Assembly (NCBI GenBank): GCA_013331595.1
Contig: DUGE01000064.1
Coordinates: forward strand, 15,111 to 20,260
Source of the DNA: Microcaldota archaeon
Lineage (GTDB): Archaea > Micrarchaeota > Micrarchaeia > Norongarragalinales > UBA10210
Reading direction: 5' to 3'
Length of the DNA: 5,150 nucleotides
The notes under the pieces were generated by a model. That model was not told the origin of the DNA, made no database searches, and saw only the letters and a list, made by a program, of their open reading frames with translations. Of the stretch, positions 4,720-5,150 are shown in pieces (within the stretch, counting starts at the first letter, position 1; the number at the start of each line of letters is the position of its first letter). The translations under genes and the position numbers were made by a program.

Positions 4720-5150
4720 ATGGATTTAGGCAGTGGAATTCGCAAGGCGCTGGCCAAGATTACCGGCGTGAGCGTTGTTGACGAGAATGCGGTTAGGGAG
4801 CTGGTAAAAGAGCTGCAGCGCGTGCTCATCACGAACGACGTCAACGTAAAACTGGTTTTTCAGCTTACGAAAACGATTGAAGAAAAGGCGCTGAAGGAAA
4901 AGCTTTTGCCGGGCTTGAGCTTGCGCGAGCACGTGGTGCGCGTGGTGCACGACGAGCTGCAGAAGGTTTTGGGCGGAAAGTTCGAGCCCCGCCTTGGAAA
5001 ACAAAAAATCCTGCTGTTGGGCTTGTTCGGCAGCGGGAAAACCACGAGCGCGGCAAAACTCGCGAAGTTCTACCAGTCTAAAGGCTTGAAAGTCGCGTTG
5101 ATAGCCGCGGACGTGCACCGTCCCGCGGCGTTCGACCAACTGCAGCAGCT
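4720..5150 (+). CDS. srp54: Signal recognition particle 54 kDa protein SRP54 (5' part; runs off the window)
   Basis: The window holds the first 143 codons of the SRP GTPase that binds signal peptides and 7S RNA and directs ribosomes to the FtsY receptor at the membrane. The N domain is recognisable by LVKELQRVLITNDVNVKLV (about 28-46), matching the ALLEADVNVKLV-type motif, then EKALKEKLLPGLSLREHVVRVV (54-75). The G domain starts with P-loop GLFGSGKTTSAAKLA (101-115) and reaches AADVHRPAAFDQLQQ (129-143), matching the AADTYRPAA motif. The remaining GTPase motifs and the methionine-rich M domain are beyond the edge. ATG 4720 has GGTG (4711-4714) five bases upstream, and the protein starts in phase with the family. 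Variants from the usual consensus are Phe for Gln in the P-loop (GLFGSGKTT) and Val-His for Thr-Tyr in DTYRPAA. FtsY is the alternative, but the direct start with the N domain fits SRP54. Confidence 0.93.
   Translation, partial: MDLGSGIRKALAKITGVSVVDENAVRELVKELQRVLITNDVNVKLVFQLTKTIEEKALKEKLLPGLSLREHVVRVVHDELQKVLGGKFEPRLGKQKILLLGLFGSGKTTSAAKLAKFYQSKGLKVALIAADVHRPAAFDQLQQ

Noticed and set aside
1..5150. CRISPR arrays, insertion sequences, toxin-antitoxin or defence genes
   Set aside because: No regularly spaced repeats, transposase motifs or terminal inverted repeats flanking a gene were seen; the window is housekeeping in character.

Overview
The window is archaeal. It carries an archaeal-type (class I) CCA-adding enzyme, an archaeal RibL-type FAD synthase, aEF1B, a COG2888-type zinc-ribbon protein, a FlaI/TadA-like secretion ATPase and the start of archaeal SRP54. 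TATA-like A/T boxes lie upstream of the transcription units, and one tRNA gene has an intron in its T-loop. The compact layout, overlapping genes and moderate GC resemble a DPANN-type lineage (for example Diapherotrites or Micrarchaeota). That placement is an inference; no lineage-specific marker was identified.

Left part (1-1194). A tRNA-Arg(GCG) gene lies on the minus strand at 29-198. Its halves only fold into a complete tRNA if about 96 nt are removed from the T-loop; the ends of that segment can form a relaxed bulge-helix-bulge. A perfect 10-bp hairpin sits just past its 3' end. A short bidirectional promoter region (199-301) separates it from a plus-strand operon: an 8-cysteine zinc-ribbon protein (302-457, too short for usual ORF cut-offs), ribL (477-956) and aEF1B (949-1194).

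Middle part (1191-3031). This is a minus-strand pair. The CCA-adding enzyme gene overlaps by one base (TAATG) a Mut7-C RNase gene (PIN-like nuclease domain plus C-terminal zinc ribbon). The Mut7-C gene is interrupted by one in-frame TAG at 1458-1460, exactly between the two domains, with the frame intact on both sides. The end of Mut7-C and the end of aEF1B converge on a shared CTAG.

Right part (3032-5150). Divergent from cca is a complete 495-aa secretion/pilus-type hexameric ATPase (3137-4624), probably from a near-leaderless promoter, with no TadC/FlaJ membrane partner next to it. After a 95-bp gap comes srp54, which runs off the right edge.

Functionally most of the window concerns tRNA maturation and translation: a tRNA with no encoded CCA, the enzyme that adds CCA, a likely RNase, an elongation-factor exchange factor with its zinc-ribbon neighbour, and co-translational targeting (SRP54). 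The two most notable features are the T-loop tRNA intron and the amber-interrupted Mut7-C gene.
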